A DNA stretch of 64,000 nucleotides from JBBQDZ01 sp038237515 (GTDB lineage Bacteria > Actinomycetota > Thermoleophilia > Gaiellales > Gaiellaceae). The stretch is from NCBI GenBank assembly GCA_038237515.1, contig JBBRYP010000003.1, positions 1 to 64,000 of the forward strand, in the 5' to 3' direction. Made by a program: the position numbers and the translations under genes. Each line of letters begins with the position of its first letter. Position 1 is the stretch's first letter. Under the pieces are notes generated by a model. The model was not told where the DNA came from, did not search any database, and saw nothing but the letters and a program-made list of their open reading frames with translations. Of this stretch, positions 7,826-15,513 are shown one piece after another.

Positions 7826-9139
7826 TCAGGCCCCGCCGCACACTCTCTGTGCCGCGTGCCGCAGGAAAGAGAGCCCGAGCTCCAGGTCGTCGACCGGCAC
7901 GCGCTCGTCGGCGGAATGGATCAGGCGCGAGGCGAGCACGGCGCTCATGCTGCGCATAGGAAAGAAGCCGTAGGCGACCGTCCCGAACGACGCGCGCAGC
8001 CAGTGCGAGTCCGTGAACCCGGCGACCACGGTCGGCACCGCTCGCGCGCCTGGCTCGAGCTCCTCGACAAACGACTCCACCGCCTCCCAGAGCGACCCGC
8101 CGAGCGGCGAGCGCGTGCCGCCCTGTGCGTGGATCCACTCAAGGTCGTAGTCGCCGTCCCCGAGAGCCTGCCGCAGGGTCGCCTCTGCCTCCCCCTGCGT
8201 CTGCTCCGGCAGCAGGCGGCAGTCGACGATCACCTCACAGGCAGCGGGAATGACGTTCCGCTTCTGGGAGGCTGTGATCATCGTCGGTGCAACCGTGAGC
8301 GCCAGGAGGGGCTCGAGCAGCTCGGCGAGCAGCGGCTCGGTCTCGCGGGCCTGCTCGATGGCCCGCTCCGGGCCGGGGGCTCGCCCGAGCACGCTCTCGA
8401 GCATGGCCGTCGTCTCCGGCCCCAGCCGCGGCTCGTCCTGGAAGGCGCCGAGTATGCCGACGAATCGCGAAGCGCTGACGAGCGCGTTGTCCGCGATCCC
8501 CGGCATGGAGGCGTGGCCGCTCCGGCCATGCACTCGGAGGCGAAAGGGCGAGCTCATCTTCTCGGCCGTCGAACAGAGATAGAAAGCGCCGCCGCCGAGT
8601 TCAACACGATCGCCGGCTCCCTCGTTGATGGCGTAGTCCGTGCGCACCGCCTGGGGATGAGCGGCACAGAGCCACTCGAGCCCGTAGCAGTCGCCCTCGC
8701 CCATCTCCTCGTCGGCGGTTGCGGCGAAGACGAGGTCATCGAGCGGCTCGTACCCCTCCCGTGCCAGCGACGCCAGCGCGACGGCGCTCGCGGCAACCTG
8801 GCCCTTCATGTCGAGAGCTCCCCGACCCCAGATCTCGCCGTCCCGAAGCTCCCCCGACCATGGATCGACGCTCCACTCGGCAGGGTTCGCAAGGACGGTG
8901 TCCGTGTGCGAGAGGAGCAGGAGGCTCGCGCCGCCGCCGCCGCCGCCGCCGCGGCCGGGCAGCCGGGCGACGAGGTTTGCGCGTTCCGGCACCCGCGCAT
9001 ACAGCTCGGCCCGCACACCGTTGTCGCCCAGGTAGTCGCGAAGGAGCTCGGCCGCCCGGGTCTCGTTCCCCGGCGGATTCGCGGTATCGAGGCGGATCAA
9101 CTCCCGAAGGAGGCCGGCAACCTCCTCCCGAAGGCTCAC
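7826..9139 (-). CDS. M20 family metallopeptidase (ArgE/DapE/carboxypeptidase type)
   Basis: 437 residues from GTG 9139, which overlaps the methyltransferase stop as GTGA. It has the zinc-dependent M20 fold: metal ligand His in LLLSHTDTVL, bridging Asp in WGRGALDMKGQ, catalytic Glu in ATADEEMGEGD, and a dimerisation domain with RVHGRSGHASMP. A final ligand His is expected near LASRLIHSADERVPVDDL. A Gly run (about 60-70) adds a flexible loop. M20 members cleave N-acyl or dipeptide amide bonds. The substrate is not predictable and there are no amino acid biosynthesis neighbours. Confidence 0.88.
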   Translation of the reverse strand: MSLREEVAGLLRELIRLDTANPPGNETRAAELLRDYLGDNGVRAELYARVPERANLVARLPGRGGGGGGGASLLLLSHTDTVLANPAEWSVDPWSGELRDGEIWGRGALDMKGQVAASAVALASLAREGYEPLDDLVFAATADEEMGEGDCYGLEWLCAAHPQAVRTDYAINEGAGDRVELGGGAFYLCSTAEKMSSPFRLRVHGRSGHASMPGIADNALVSASRFVGILGAFQDEPRLGPETTAMLESVLGRAPGPERAIEQARETEPLLAELLEPLLALTVAPTMITASQKRNVIPAACEVIVDCRLLPEQTQGEAEATLRQALGDGDYDLEWIHAQGGTRSPLGGSLWEAVESFVEELEPGARAVPTVVAGFTDSHWLRASFGTVAYGFFPMRSMSAVLASRLIHSADERVPVDDLELGLSFLRHAAQRVCGGA

Positions 9140-9924
9140 CTCCGCCTGCCGAGAACGAGCAGATACTCGCCCGGCACTCGCACGCCGTCCACATTTCGGT
9201 GGGTCTCGAAGAACTCGAGGAACTCGCGCTCGAGCTGCGCAGCCTCGCCCGGCTCCACGAGCGAGCGGCGTAGCGCCCTCACCGGGCCGATCGCCTCGCT
9301 GACGAGTGCCCACAGCTCCCGTGGCGACTCGCCCGCCAGCATCGTCGGCTCGACCCTGAACCCGAGTTCGAAGGAGGCGCCGAGCAGCTCCTCGACGTAC
9401 TCCTTCCGCCCCCACTCGGCCGAGTCCCCCTGGCCGGGCTCGAGAGGCGGTGCATACCGCTGCGTCACGGGCGCAAAGGGGACGGATCCCCGCCAGGCCG
9501 TGAACCCGAGCCGCCCGCCGGGGGCCACGAGTCGCACCACCTCGCCGGCAACCGCCCGGTGATCGGGAGCGAAGATGAGCCCCATCGACGAGGCGAGGAC
9601 GTCGCAGCTGCCGTCGGCATACGGAAGCCGCTCTGCGTCACCGAGGTCAAAGCGCACCGCAAGCCCCTCCTCGGCCGCTCGCCGCCGGGCGGTCTCCACG
9701 AGCCCCGGTGCAAAGTCAACGCCCGTCACTTGCGCGCCGGCGCGGGCCGCACGGAGCGCCACGGCGCCCGTTCCGGTCGCCACGTCGAGCCAGCGCTCAC
9801 CGGCGGCGGGCGCGAGAGCCTCCACGAGGGCGTCGTGCACGGACGCGAGCAGGTGCTCCGCCCGTTCCCACGGAGCCGAGCTCCAGACGGCGCTCTGACG
9901 TGCCTTCAGCTCCTCGAGGCTCAT
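9136..9924 (-). CDS. SAM-dependent class I methyltransferase
   Basis: 262 residues from ATG 9924. The Rossmann motif I is LDVATGTGAVALRAA, followed by the acidic VTGVDFAPG and motif DAERLPYADGSCDVLASS, a UbiE/Methyltransf_11 type arrangement. The C-terminal half (AWRGSVPFAPVTQRYAPP) is variable and probably binds the substrate. The frame continues upstream of 9924, but that part lies opposite rarA and is not credible. It is co-transcribed with the M20 peptidase and diverges from rarA. The methyl acceptor is unknown. Confidence 0.85.
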   Translation of the reverse strand: MSLEELKARQSAVWSSAPWERAEHLLASVHDALVEALAPAAGERWLDVATGTGAVALRAARAGAQVTGVDFAPGLVETARRRAAEEGLAVRFDLGDAERLPYADGSCDVLASSMGLIFAPDHRAVAGEVVRLVAPGGRLGFTAWRGSVPFAPVTQRYAPPLEPGQGDSAEWGRKEYVEELLGASFELGFRVEPTMLAGESPRELWALVSEAIGPVRALRRSLVEPGEAAQLEREFLEFFETHRNVDGVRVPGEYLLVLGRRR

Positions 9925-9977
9925 CCCCACCGGTCCGAGAAGACGCCCGAATTCACCGGCCGCCGACACGTCCGGGA

Positions 9978-9986
9978 GCATACTGT
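9978..9986. promoter_or_regulatory. Overlapping divergent -10 boxes, methyltransferase/rarA
   Basis: CATACTG contains TATGCT read leftward (9983-9978) and TACTGT read rightward (9981-9986). The rightward box ends seven bases before the rarA ATG, which predicts a leaderless rarA mRNA. The leftward box predicts a leader of about 45 nt for the methyltransferase. The call is by inspection, and no clear -35 is seen. Confidence 0.45.
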
Positions 9987-9993
9987 CAGCCGC

Positions 9994-11253
9994 ATGAGCG
10001 ATCTCTTCTCGGACGCCGCGCGGGCGCGGTTGCCGGATGTCGCGCCGCTCGCCTTGCGAGTGCGCCCGCAGACGCTCGAGGAGTTCGTCGGTCAGCGCCA
10101 CGTCCTCGGCGAGAACTCCGCCCTGCGACTCGCGATCGTCGATGACCGAGTCGGATCGATGATCCTCTACGGCCCGCCGGGCAGCGGCAAGACGACCCTT
10201 GCGCGGATCGTAGCGAACACGACCGGGGCCGCCTTCGAGGAACTTTCCGCCGTCTCGGCCTCGGTTGCGGACGTGCGAGCGGTGATCACCCGCGCGCGCG
10301 ATCGGCTGGGCGGGAACGGTGAACGGACGATTCTCTTCCTCGACGAGATCCACCGCTTCAACAAGGCCCAGCAGGACGCGCTCCTGCCGGCCGTCGAGGA
10401 AGGCCTCGTGACGCTGATCGGTGCCACCACCGAGAACCCGTATTTCGAGGTCAACTCGGCGCTCCTCTCACGCCTGCAGCTGTACGAGCTCGAGTCGCAT
10501 TCGGAGGACGACCTGACGCTCGTCGTGCGCAGAGGCCTGGCCGAGCTCGGCGGCGAGGCGGGCGCGGACGTCGTCGAGCTGATCGCGCGCAGGGCCGGAG
10601 GCGACGCCCGGAACGCGCTCAACATCGTCGACCTCGCGTGGCAGACGGCGGGGGCCGAGGGTTCCGCGCTCTCGGCGGCTCATGTCGACGACGCGGCGAG
10701 GAAGCGGCCACTCGTCTACGACAAGGGCGAAGACGCCCACTACGACTTCGTGTCCGCCTTCATCAAATCGATGCGCGGCTCCGATCCCGACGCGGCGGTC
10801 TACTACCTCGTGGCGATGCTCGAAGGAGGCGAGGATCCGCGGTACCTCGCGAGACGGATGATTGTGCTCGCCTCCGAGGACGTGGGCGACGCCGACCCGC
10901 AGGCACTTGTCGTCGCCGTGGCCGCAGCCCAGGCACTCGAGCACGTCGGCCTGCCGGAAGCCCGCCTGAACCTGGCCCAAGCCGCGCTCTACCTCGCCTG
11001 CGCGGCCAAGTCGAATGCCGTCATCCGCGCCCTCGGCGCGGCGACCCGCGACGTCCGCGAGCACGGCAACCTCCGGCCTCCGAAGGAGCTGCGCGACGCG
11101 CACTACGCCGGTGCGAAGAGGCTGGGCCACGGCGTCGGCTACATCTACCCGCACTCGGATCCGACGGGCTTCGAGACCGACAACCTGCCAGACGAGCTCA
11201 AGGGGCGACGCTACTACGAGCCGCGCCAGAGCGGCCCGAAGCGCAGCGCCTGA
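9994..11253 (+). CDS. rarA: RarA/MgsA-type replication-associated recombination ATPase
   Basis: 419 residues, full length. Walker A GPPGSGKTT, Walker B TILFLDEIHRFNKAQQDALLP, sensor 1 GATTENP and the conserved C-terminal tetramerisation region (KSMRGSDPDAAVYYLVAMLEGG, ARRMIVLASEDVGDADP) are all present. RarA acts at stalled forks and single-strand gaps. The start is ATG 9994. It is a stand-alone gene between a divergent methyltransferase and a convergent arginase. Confidence 0.95.
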   Translation: MSDLFSDAARARLPDVAPLALRVRPQTLEEFVGQRHVLGENSALRLAIVDDRVGSMILYGPPGSGKTTLARIVANTTGAAFEELSAVSASVADVRAVITRARDRLGGNGERTILFLDEIHRFNKAQQDALLPAVEEGLVTLIGATTENPYFEVNSALLSRLQLYELESHSEDDLTLVVRRGLAELGGEAGADVVELIARRAGGDARNALNIVDLAWQTAGAEGSALSAAHVDDAARKRPLVYDKGEDAHYDFVSAFIKSMRGSDPDAAVYYLVAMLEGGEDPRYLARRMIVLASEDVGDADPQALVVAVAAAQALEHVGLPEARLNLAQAALYLACAAKSNAVIRALGAATRDVREHGNLRPPKELRDAHYAGAKRLGHGVGYIYPHSDPTGFETDNLPDELKGRRYYEPRQSGPKRSA

Positions 11254-11442
11254 AGCAACAGGGCGTGCTGACCGACACGGCCCCGCAGGCGCCGAGGCTG
11301 TTTCCGAGAAACGCTTGCCGCTCGGCACGGGAGCAGCTCCGCTTGGCCCTTCACCGACTTCGAGAGATCCAGGCGTGGGAGATCGCCGGCGCGGTCGAGA
11401 AGTTCCTCCTCCGTCACGCTTCCGTGACACCTGCGTCTGGGA

Positions 11443-11492
11443 TCGACGGCTAAAATGAAACGCGGGGGAACAAATCGGGTCCCCCGGGGGAA
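11443..11492 (+). repeat. Dispersed GGGGGAA/hairpin element, copy 2
   Basis: CACGCTTCCGTGACAC (about 11416) is followed by a GGCTAAAAT block, then GGGGGAACAAA (11464-11474) and the perfect palindrome CCCCCGGGGG (11481-11490). It lies between the converging rarA and arginase genes, 13 bp past the arginase stop codon. Here the -10-like word TAAAAT is close to consensus. The arrangement matches copies 1 and 3 block for block. Confidence 0.7.
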
Positions 11493-11504
11493 CCAGGATC
11501 CGGC

Positions 11505-12416
11505 TTACAGGATCCGCGCGCCGAGAACGCTCGCGACCAGCTCGACGGCGAGTCGTGCCGTTTGGTTCTCCCGGTCGAGGATCGGGTTGACCTCTACGAC
11601 CTCGAGCGAGTCGACGAGGCCCGACTCGGCGAGAACCTCGCATGCGAGGTGCGCCTCGCGGTAGGAGAGCCCGCCGCGAACCGGTGTTCCGACACCGGGC
11701 GCGGCGTCGGGGTCGACGACGTCCATGTCGAGGCTGACGTGCAGAAAGGGCGCACCTCCCACGTGCTCAAGGGCCTCCTGCATCGCGCGCTCGATCCCGA
11801 TCCGGTCGATCTCGCTCATGGTGAACACGCGGGCCTCGAGCTCGCGAAGGAGCTCGCGCTCCCCGTCGTCCAGTGAGCGGACGCCGACGAGCGCGACGCG
11901 CGAGGCCTCCACCGCTGGCAGCGGCCAGGCATCGCTCGCGAAGCCCTCGCCGGCGAGGCCGAGCGCAGCCGCGAGCGGCATCCCGTGAACGTTGCCGGAG
12001 GGCGTCGTCTCCGGTCGGTTGAGGTCGCCGTGCGCGTCGAGCCAGACCACGCCGCCGGCGCCCCGCGCGGCCGCCATGCCACCGAGCGTTCCCAGAGCGA
12101 TCGAGTGGTCTCCGCCCAGAACGAGCGGCAGGTGGCCTCCCTCGACGGCGCGACGCACGAGGTGCGCGAGCTGCTCGCAGGTCTCCTTGATCTCACCGAG
12201 AAAGCGCATTCGCTCGTCGCCCACCTCGGCCGCCTCGGCAACAGCCGTCAGGACGTTCCCCCAGTCGGCGCAGCAGAGGCCGAGCGAGGAGAGGCGGGAG
12301 TCGAGCCCGGCATACCGAATCGCGGAAGGGCCCATGTCCACCCCCCGCCGTCCGGCGCCGAGATCGAGGCCGGCACCGATGACGGCGACCGATTTCGAGC
12401 GCGCTTGTCTCGCCAC
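11505..12416 (-). CDS. rocF: Arginase (ureohydrolase family)
   Basis: 303 residues from GTG 12416, the usual arginase length. The N-terminal GRRGVDMGPSAIRYAGL is the arginase-specific signature rather than that of agmatinase. The dinuclear manganese ligands are seen in LGGDHSIALG, WLDAHGDLN and SLDMDVVDP. Arginase hydrolyses arginine to ornithine and urea. No ornithine aminotransferase or urease gene is nearby. It diverges from a receiver protein gene across only 24 bp with a shared palindromic promoter. The element at 11443-11492 lies just beyond its stop. Confidence 0.9.
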   Translation of the reverse strand: MARQARSKSVAVIGAGLDLGAGRRGVDMGPSAIRYAGLDSRLSSLGLCCADWGNVLTAVAEAAEVGDERMRFLGEIKETCEQLAHLVRRAVEGGHLPLVLGGDHSIALGTLGGMAAARGAGGVVWLDAHGDLNRPETTPSGNVHGMPLAAALGLAGEGFASDAWPLPAVEASRVALVGVRSLDDGERELLRELEARVFTMSEIDRIGIERAMQEALEHVGGAPFLHVSLDMDVVDPDAAPGVGTPVRGGLSYREAHLACEVLAESGLVDSLEVVEVNPILDRENQTARLAVELVASVLGARIL

Positions 12417-12423
12417 CTCGACC

Positions 12424-12435
12424 AAGGCTAGCCTT
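12424..12435. promoter_or_regulatory. Palindromic bidirectional -10 (AAGGCTAGCCTT)
   Basis: The twelve-base perfect palindrome sits in the 24 bp gap between divergent arginase and receiver genes. Each strand reads GGCTAGCCT, matching a GGCTAnnnT pattern seen at other starts in the window. TAGCCT ends six bases before the receiver ATG and eight before the arginase GTG, so both mRNAs could be leaderless. The two polymerases could not bind at once. It could instead be an operator. Confidence 0.5.
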
Positions 12436-12440
12436 CGACC

Positions 12441-12842
12441 ATGGACGAGCAGGACCTGCCCAGGCCCCGAGGCAGCATCCGCGTCCTGCTCGCAGACGAC
12501 GATCCGAGATTCCTCGAGTCGATCCGGGTTCTGGTCGACCGACAGCCCGAGCTTCAGGTGGTCGGGCTCGCGCTGAACGGTCTCGAGGCGATCGAAGCCG
12601 CGGATCGGCTCGAGCCGGACGCAGCCGTCATCGATCTGCACATGCCGCTCGTCGATGGTGTGACTGCAGTTGCTCGGCTGCGTCAGGACCACCCGCAGCT
12701 GTGCCTGATCGCCTTGACCGGCGACGGTTCCGAGGCCCTTCACGACGCCGTGCGAGGAGCAGGGGCCGACGCGGTTCTCCTTAAAGGAGAGTTGATCGAG
12801 GGGCTGGTCGAGCGGCTCGCCGCTGTCGGCTCGCCCGCCTGA
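12441..12842 (+). CDS. Stand-alone response regulator receiver protein
   Basis: 133 residues: one CheY-like receiver domain and nothing else. The acidic pocket is LLADDDPRF (residues 17-25), the phosphoacceptor Asp 65 is in VIDLHMPLVDG, the switch residue is Thr in ALTGDGS and the conserved Lys is in VLLKGEL. A 10-residue Pro/Arg-rich N-terminal extension precedes the domain. With no output domain it must act by protein interaction. No kinase gene is adjacent. It ends 7 bp before the tRNA-Phe gene on the opposite strand. Confidence 0.85.
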   Translation: MDEQDLPRPRGSIRVLLADDDPRFLESIRVLVDRQPELQVVGLALNGLEAIEAADRLEPDAAVIDLHMPLVDGVTAVARLRQDHPQLCLIALTGDGSEALHDAVRGAGADAVLLKGELIEGLVERLAAVGSPA

Positions 12843-12849
12843 CCAAGAT

Positions 12850-12922
12850 GGCGAGGGCCGGAATCGAACCGGCGACACCACGGTTTTCAGCCGTGTGCTC
12901 TACCGACTGAGCTACCTCGCCG
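12850..12922 (-). tRNA. tRNA-Phe (GAA)
   Basis: A 73 nt cloverleaf on the minus strand. The acceptor GGCGAGG pairs with CCTCGCC, the D arm is GCTC...GAGC, the anticodon stem CACGG/CCGTG holds loop CTGAAAA with anticodon GAA, and the T arm has GGTTCGATTCC. The discriminator is A. The 3' CCA is not encoded. It is a solitary tRNA gene with no obvious integrated element beside it. Confidence 0.96.
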
Positions 12923-12956
12923 CGACCGGGAAGTGTAGCCCGAGGCGACCGCCGCC

Positions 12957-13757
12957 TCAGCCGGCGTCGATCCGAAGCTCCTGCCCGGGGCGCGCCTGCA
13001 GCAGCGAAGCGGCGTCGCCGCCGCTGATCGCCACGGCGATGTTCTCGTAGGCGTCCTCGTAGAGGATGATGTCGCCACGGCGCGCGTCCGCGAACGTTCG
13101 TGCGGCGACCGCGTAGTACCGATCGCCCACGAGCTCGAGCTCGACCTGCGTACCGGGCACGACACCGAGCAGCTCGAGGTCGGCCCGGGTCAGGTTGAGC
13201 TGGACGTTCCCGAACCGGTCGACGTAGAGGATCGTCGCACGCGCCCGCGTCGACCCGACCTCCGGAGCGGGGACGTTCAGCGAGACTAGCGTCCCTGCGT
13301 CGACGGCGGGGCCGAGGTTCTCGAGCGGCACCCCGGAAGCCAGGTGTGCGGTTGCCGGCGCGAAGACGTCACGGCCATGAAATGTTCGAGACACCTGCTC
13401 CAGGAGGTAGTCCGGATTCGCGATCTCGAATGCAGCCGCAATACCGCCACCGCGCTCGGCGGCCGGAAGAAGCAGCCCGTTGTCCGGACCGATGAAGAGC
13501 CGACCCTCCCCGTTGCGGAGAGCGAGGGCACGACGGTGGCCGCCGACGCCGGGGTCGACCACCGCGAGGTGGACGCCCAGCGGCATGTAGCGCATTGCAT
13601 TCTCGAGCACGAGCGCGCCCTCGAGCACCTGCTGGGGCCGGATCCCGTGCGTGATGTCGATGATCTGCGATTCCGGGGCGATCCTCTTCATGACGCCGTG
13701 GCAGGTGCCGACGAAGTCGTCGGTCAGGCCGAAGTCGCTGAGGAACGTGATGAACAC
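12957..13757 (-). CDS. SAM hydroxide adenosyltransferase (DUF62 / SAM hydrolase)
   Basis: 266 residues. The N-terminal FITFLSDFGLTDDFVG, the central VDPGVGG with LFIGPDNGLL, the FHGRDVFAPATAHLASG segment and the C-terminal VDRFGNVQLNL are hallmarks of the family that hydrolyses S-adenosylmethionine to adenosine and methionine; halogenase or fluorinase relatives lack a cluster context here. It lies 9 bp downstream of hemD on the same strand, so it may be the last gene of the heme run. A link to SAM use in tetrapyrrole synthesis is speculation. Confidence 0.88.
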   Translation of the reverse strand: MFITFLSDFGLTDDFVGTCHGVMKRIAPESQIIDITHGIRPQQVLEGALVLENAMRYMPLGVHLAVVDPGVGGHRRALALRNGEGRLFIGPDNGLLLPAAERGGGIAAAFEIANPDYLLEQVSRTFHGRDVFAPATAHLASGVPLENLGPAVDAGTLVSLNVPAPEVGSTRARATILYVDRFGNVQLNLTRADLELLGVVPGTQVELELVGDRYYAVAARTFADARRGDIILYEDAYENIAVAISGGDAASLLQARPGQELRIDAG

Positions 13758-13766
13758 GGGGCGAAC

Positions 13767-14402
13767 CTACCCGAGGGACTCAATCGCGGAAACGAGCCCA
13801 TCCAGATCGTGTGTCGCTGCCTCGGCCGCGACCTCGAGTCCCCCATCGCGCGCAGTGGTGCTCGTCTGCGGGCCGATCGACACCACAGGAATCTTCGAGC
13901 CGGTCCGTGCCCACGCTCGAGCGGCGGATGCCGAGGCCAGCACCACCACGTCGGCGACCGGGAGGACGCTCACCGGAAGCGGGACGGTCCGGTAGAGGGG
14001 GAGAAAGTCCGCGGCTAGAGCATCGACGAGGTAACGGCGGGCATCCTCGGCCGCAGCGAGCAGAACGCTTCCGGCCGGTTGCGGCAGCTCCGCCACCAGG
14101 CCCTCCTGAGTCGAGACGCGTGCTACGAGCGCCGGCGTAATGCCCTCCTCCCTCAGCGCCTTCGCCGTGCCCGGACCAATCGCAGCGACACGAGGTACGG
14201 CGCCGCCCGCCCGCCTTGCCAGTTCGTGGGCGCCGTTCGCGCTCGTCACGACAACCCAGTCATAGCGCGCGACGTCGACCCGCGCTTCGCCCAGCGGCTC
14301 GATGCGGATGAGCGGGCACGCAAGCACCTCGTGGCCGAGCCTGCGCAACCGTCCGGCAAGCGGCTCCGCCTGACCTTCCGGCCGAGTCACGACGATCTTC
14401 AA
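13767..14402 (-). CDS. hemD: Uroporphyrinogen-III synthase
   Basis: 211 residues from TTG 14402, chosen because LKIVVTRPEGQAEPLAGRL matches the family N-terminus. The upstream extension of the frame is Arg-rich and unlike the family. Typical features are VVVTSANGAHELARRA, AAIGPGTAKALREEG and ISIGPQT-like VVSIGPQTSTTAR. It cyclises hydroxymethylbilane to uroporphyrinogen III. It follows hemC after a 172 bp gap holding a possible degenerate copy of the dispersed element. Confidence 0.9.
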   Translation of the reverse strand: MKIVVTRPEGQAEPLAGRLRRLGHEVLACPLIRIEPLGEARVDVARYDWVVVTSANGAHELARRAGGAVPRVAAIGPGTAKALREEGITPALVARVSTQEGLVAELPQPAGSVLLAAAEDARRYLVDALAADFLPLYRTVPLPVSVLPVADVVVLASASAARAWARTGSKIPVVSIGPQTSTTARDGGLEVAAEAATHDLDGLVSAIESLG

Positions 14403-14440
14403 CGTCGCACCGAGGGCCGGGCGAGAACACCGGCGCGCGC

Positions 14441-14475
14441 GCAGCCCCTCGCGGGGGGGAACGAAGGGCCCCCGC
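14441..14475 (+). repeat. Possible degenerate copy of the GGGGGAA element
   Basis: GCGGGGGGGAACGAAGGGCCCCCGC between hemC and hemD resembles the GGGGGAAcnAA...CCCCC core of the four better copies and again lies downstream of a minus-strand gene. It lacks the GGCTAnnnT block at the right distance and has only a partial palindrome, so membership is doubtful. Confidence 0.3.
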
Positions 14476-14574
14476 ACGTGAAGCTACATCCGGCGGCGTG
14501 ACGGCTCTCACTCGAGATGCCACCAACTTCGAAACGCTGCTCCCGCGGGTACGGGACGCGCGCGCGCCGGCTCC

Positions 14575-15408
14575 TCACGCCCGCCCCGCCGCGAGCGCTG
14601 CAAGCTCCTGCCCGAGCGCAACGGGGTCGACGCCGCGACGGCGTTCGACCCAACCCCCATCCTCGTCCGCAATGAGCGCCTCGAGCACAGAACCGTCGTG
14701 ATGGGCCGCCACCGGAGCGAGGCAGCCGCCGCCGACGGTGGCTACGCACAGGCGCTCCGCCTCGACCCGCTCGCGTGTGTCTCCATCGTCGGCGGATGCT
14801 GCGAGATCCTCCTCCCCTAGGCGGACCTGGATCGCGATCGCCCCCTGCCCTGCCTCCGGCAGTACCTCGGCCGGTTCGAATCTATGACCCACCTCGTTGC
14901 CGAGCCCGAGCCGGTCGAGACCGCAAGCGGCGAGCACGAGGGCGTCGAGGCGCCGCTCGGCCCGCTTTCGAAGACGAGTGTCGATGTTGCCGCGCAACGG
15001 CTCGATCCTGAGCTCGGGTTCCAGCGCGAGCAGCTGAGCCCGTCGCCTAGCGGAGGCCGTCCCGACGCGCATGCCCGCCCGGAGATGCTGAGCGCCGCAG
15101 AGCGCGTCCCTCGGGTCCTCGCGGGGGAGGTAAGCGCCGACAATCAGTCCGCCGGTGTCGGTCGAGGTCATGTCCTTGGCGGAGTGGATCGCGGCGTCGA
15201 TCCGACCGGCGAGCAATGCCTCCTCGAGCTCCTTCACGAAGACCCCGCGCGCTCCGATCTCACCGAAAGGCCGGGTGCGGTCGCGGTCGCCGGCGGTGGT
15301 GATCGGCACGAGCGCGATCTCGATGCCCGGCCGCCGGATCGACGCCGAGGCGAGCTCCGCCTGCGTCAGCGCGAGCCGGCTACCGCGAGAGCCGACGCGT
15401 ACGAGCAC
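14575..15408 (-). CDS. hemC: Hydroxymethylbilane synthase (porphobilinogen deaminase)
   Basis: 277 residues, slightly shorter than the usual 300-310. RVGSRGSRLALTQAEL, the active-site HSAKDM, GNIDTRLRK and the GGGCLAPVAAH loop are present; the Cys near residue 229 is the dipyrromethane cofactor attachment site. It polymerises four porphobilinogen units. GTG start at 15408. It sits in the hemA-hemC-hemD run. hemB is not in the window. Confidence 0.94.
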   Translation of the reverse strand: MLVRVGSRGSRLALTQAELASASIRRPGIEIALVPITTAGDRDRTRPFGEIGARGVFVKELEEALLAGRIDAAIHSAKDMTSTDTGGLIVGAYLPREDPRDALCGAQHLRAGMRVGTASARRRAQLLALEPELRIEPLRGNIDTRLRKRAERRLDALVLAACGLDRLGLGNEVGHRFEPAEVLPEAGQGAIAIQVRLGEEDLAASADDGDTRERVEAERLCVATVGGGCLAPVAAHHDGSVLEALIADEDGGWVERRRGVDPVALGQELAALAAGRA

Positions 15409-15513
15409 AGGATCCCGCCCGGGGCGGCCGCAAGCCGCCGCAGGAGCGCCGGCGGACCCGGATGAAGACGCTCGGCGCCTGGAGCGGGAGCGGCCGCGCC
15501 TGCGCGGGCGCCC

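Noticed and set aside
9136..10353. A longer methyltransferase beginning near 10353
   Set aside because: The extra 143 codons lie opposite the conserved rarA coding sequence. ATG 9924 gives a complete methyltransferase fold.
12850..12922. tRNA-Phe as a landing site for an element covering the arginase/receiver pair
   Set aside because: Flanking genes have normal composition and no mobility genes; nothing supports an island.
14441..14475. A firm fifth copy of the dispersed element between hemC and hemD
   Set aside because: The GGGGGAAC core matches, but the promoter block and perfect CCCCCGGGGG palindrome are absent, so it is kept only as a doubtful copy.
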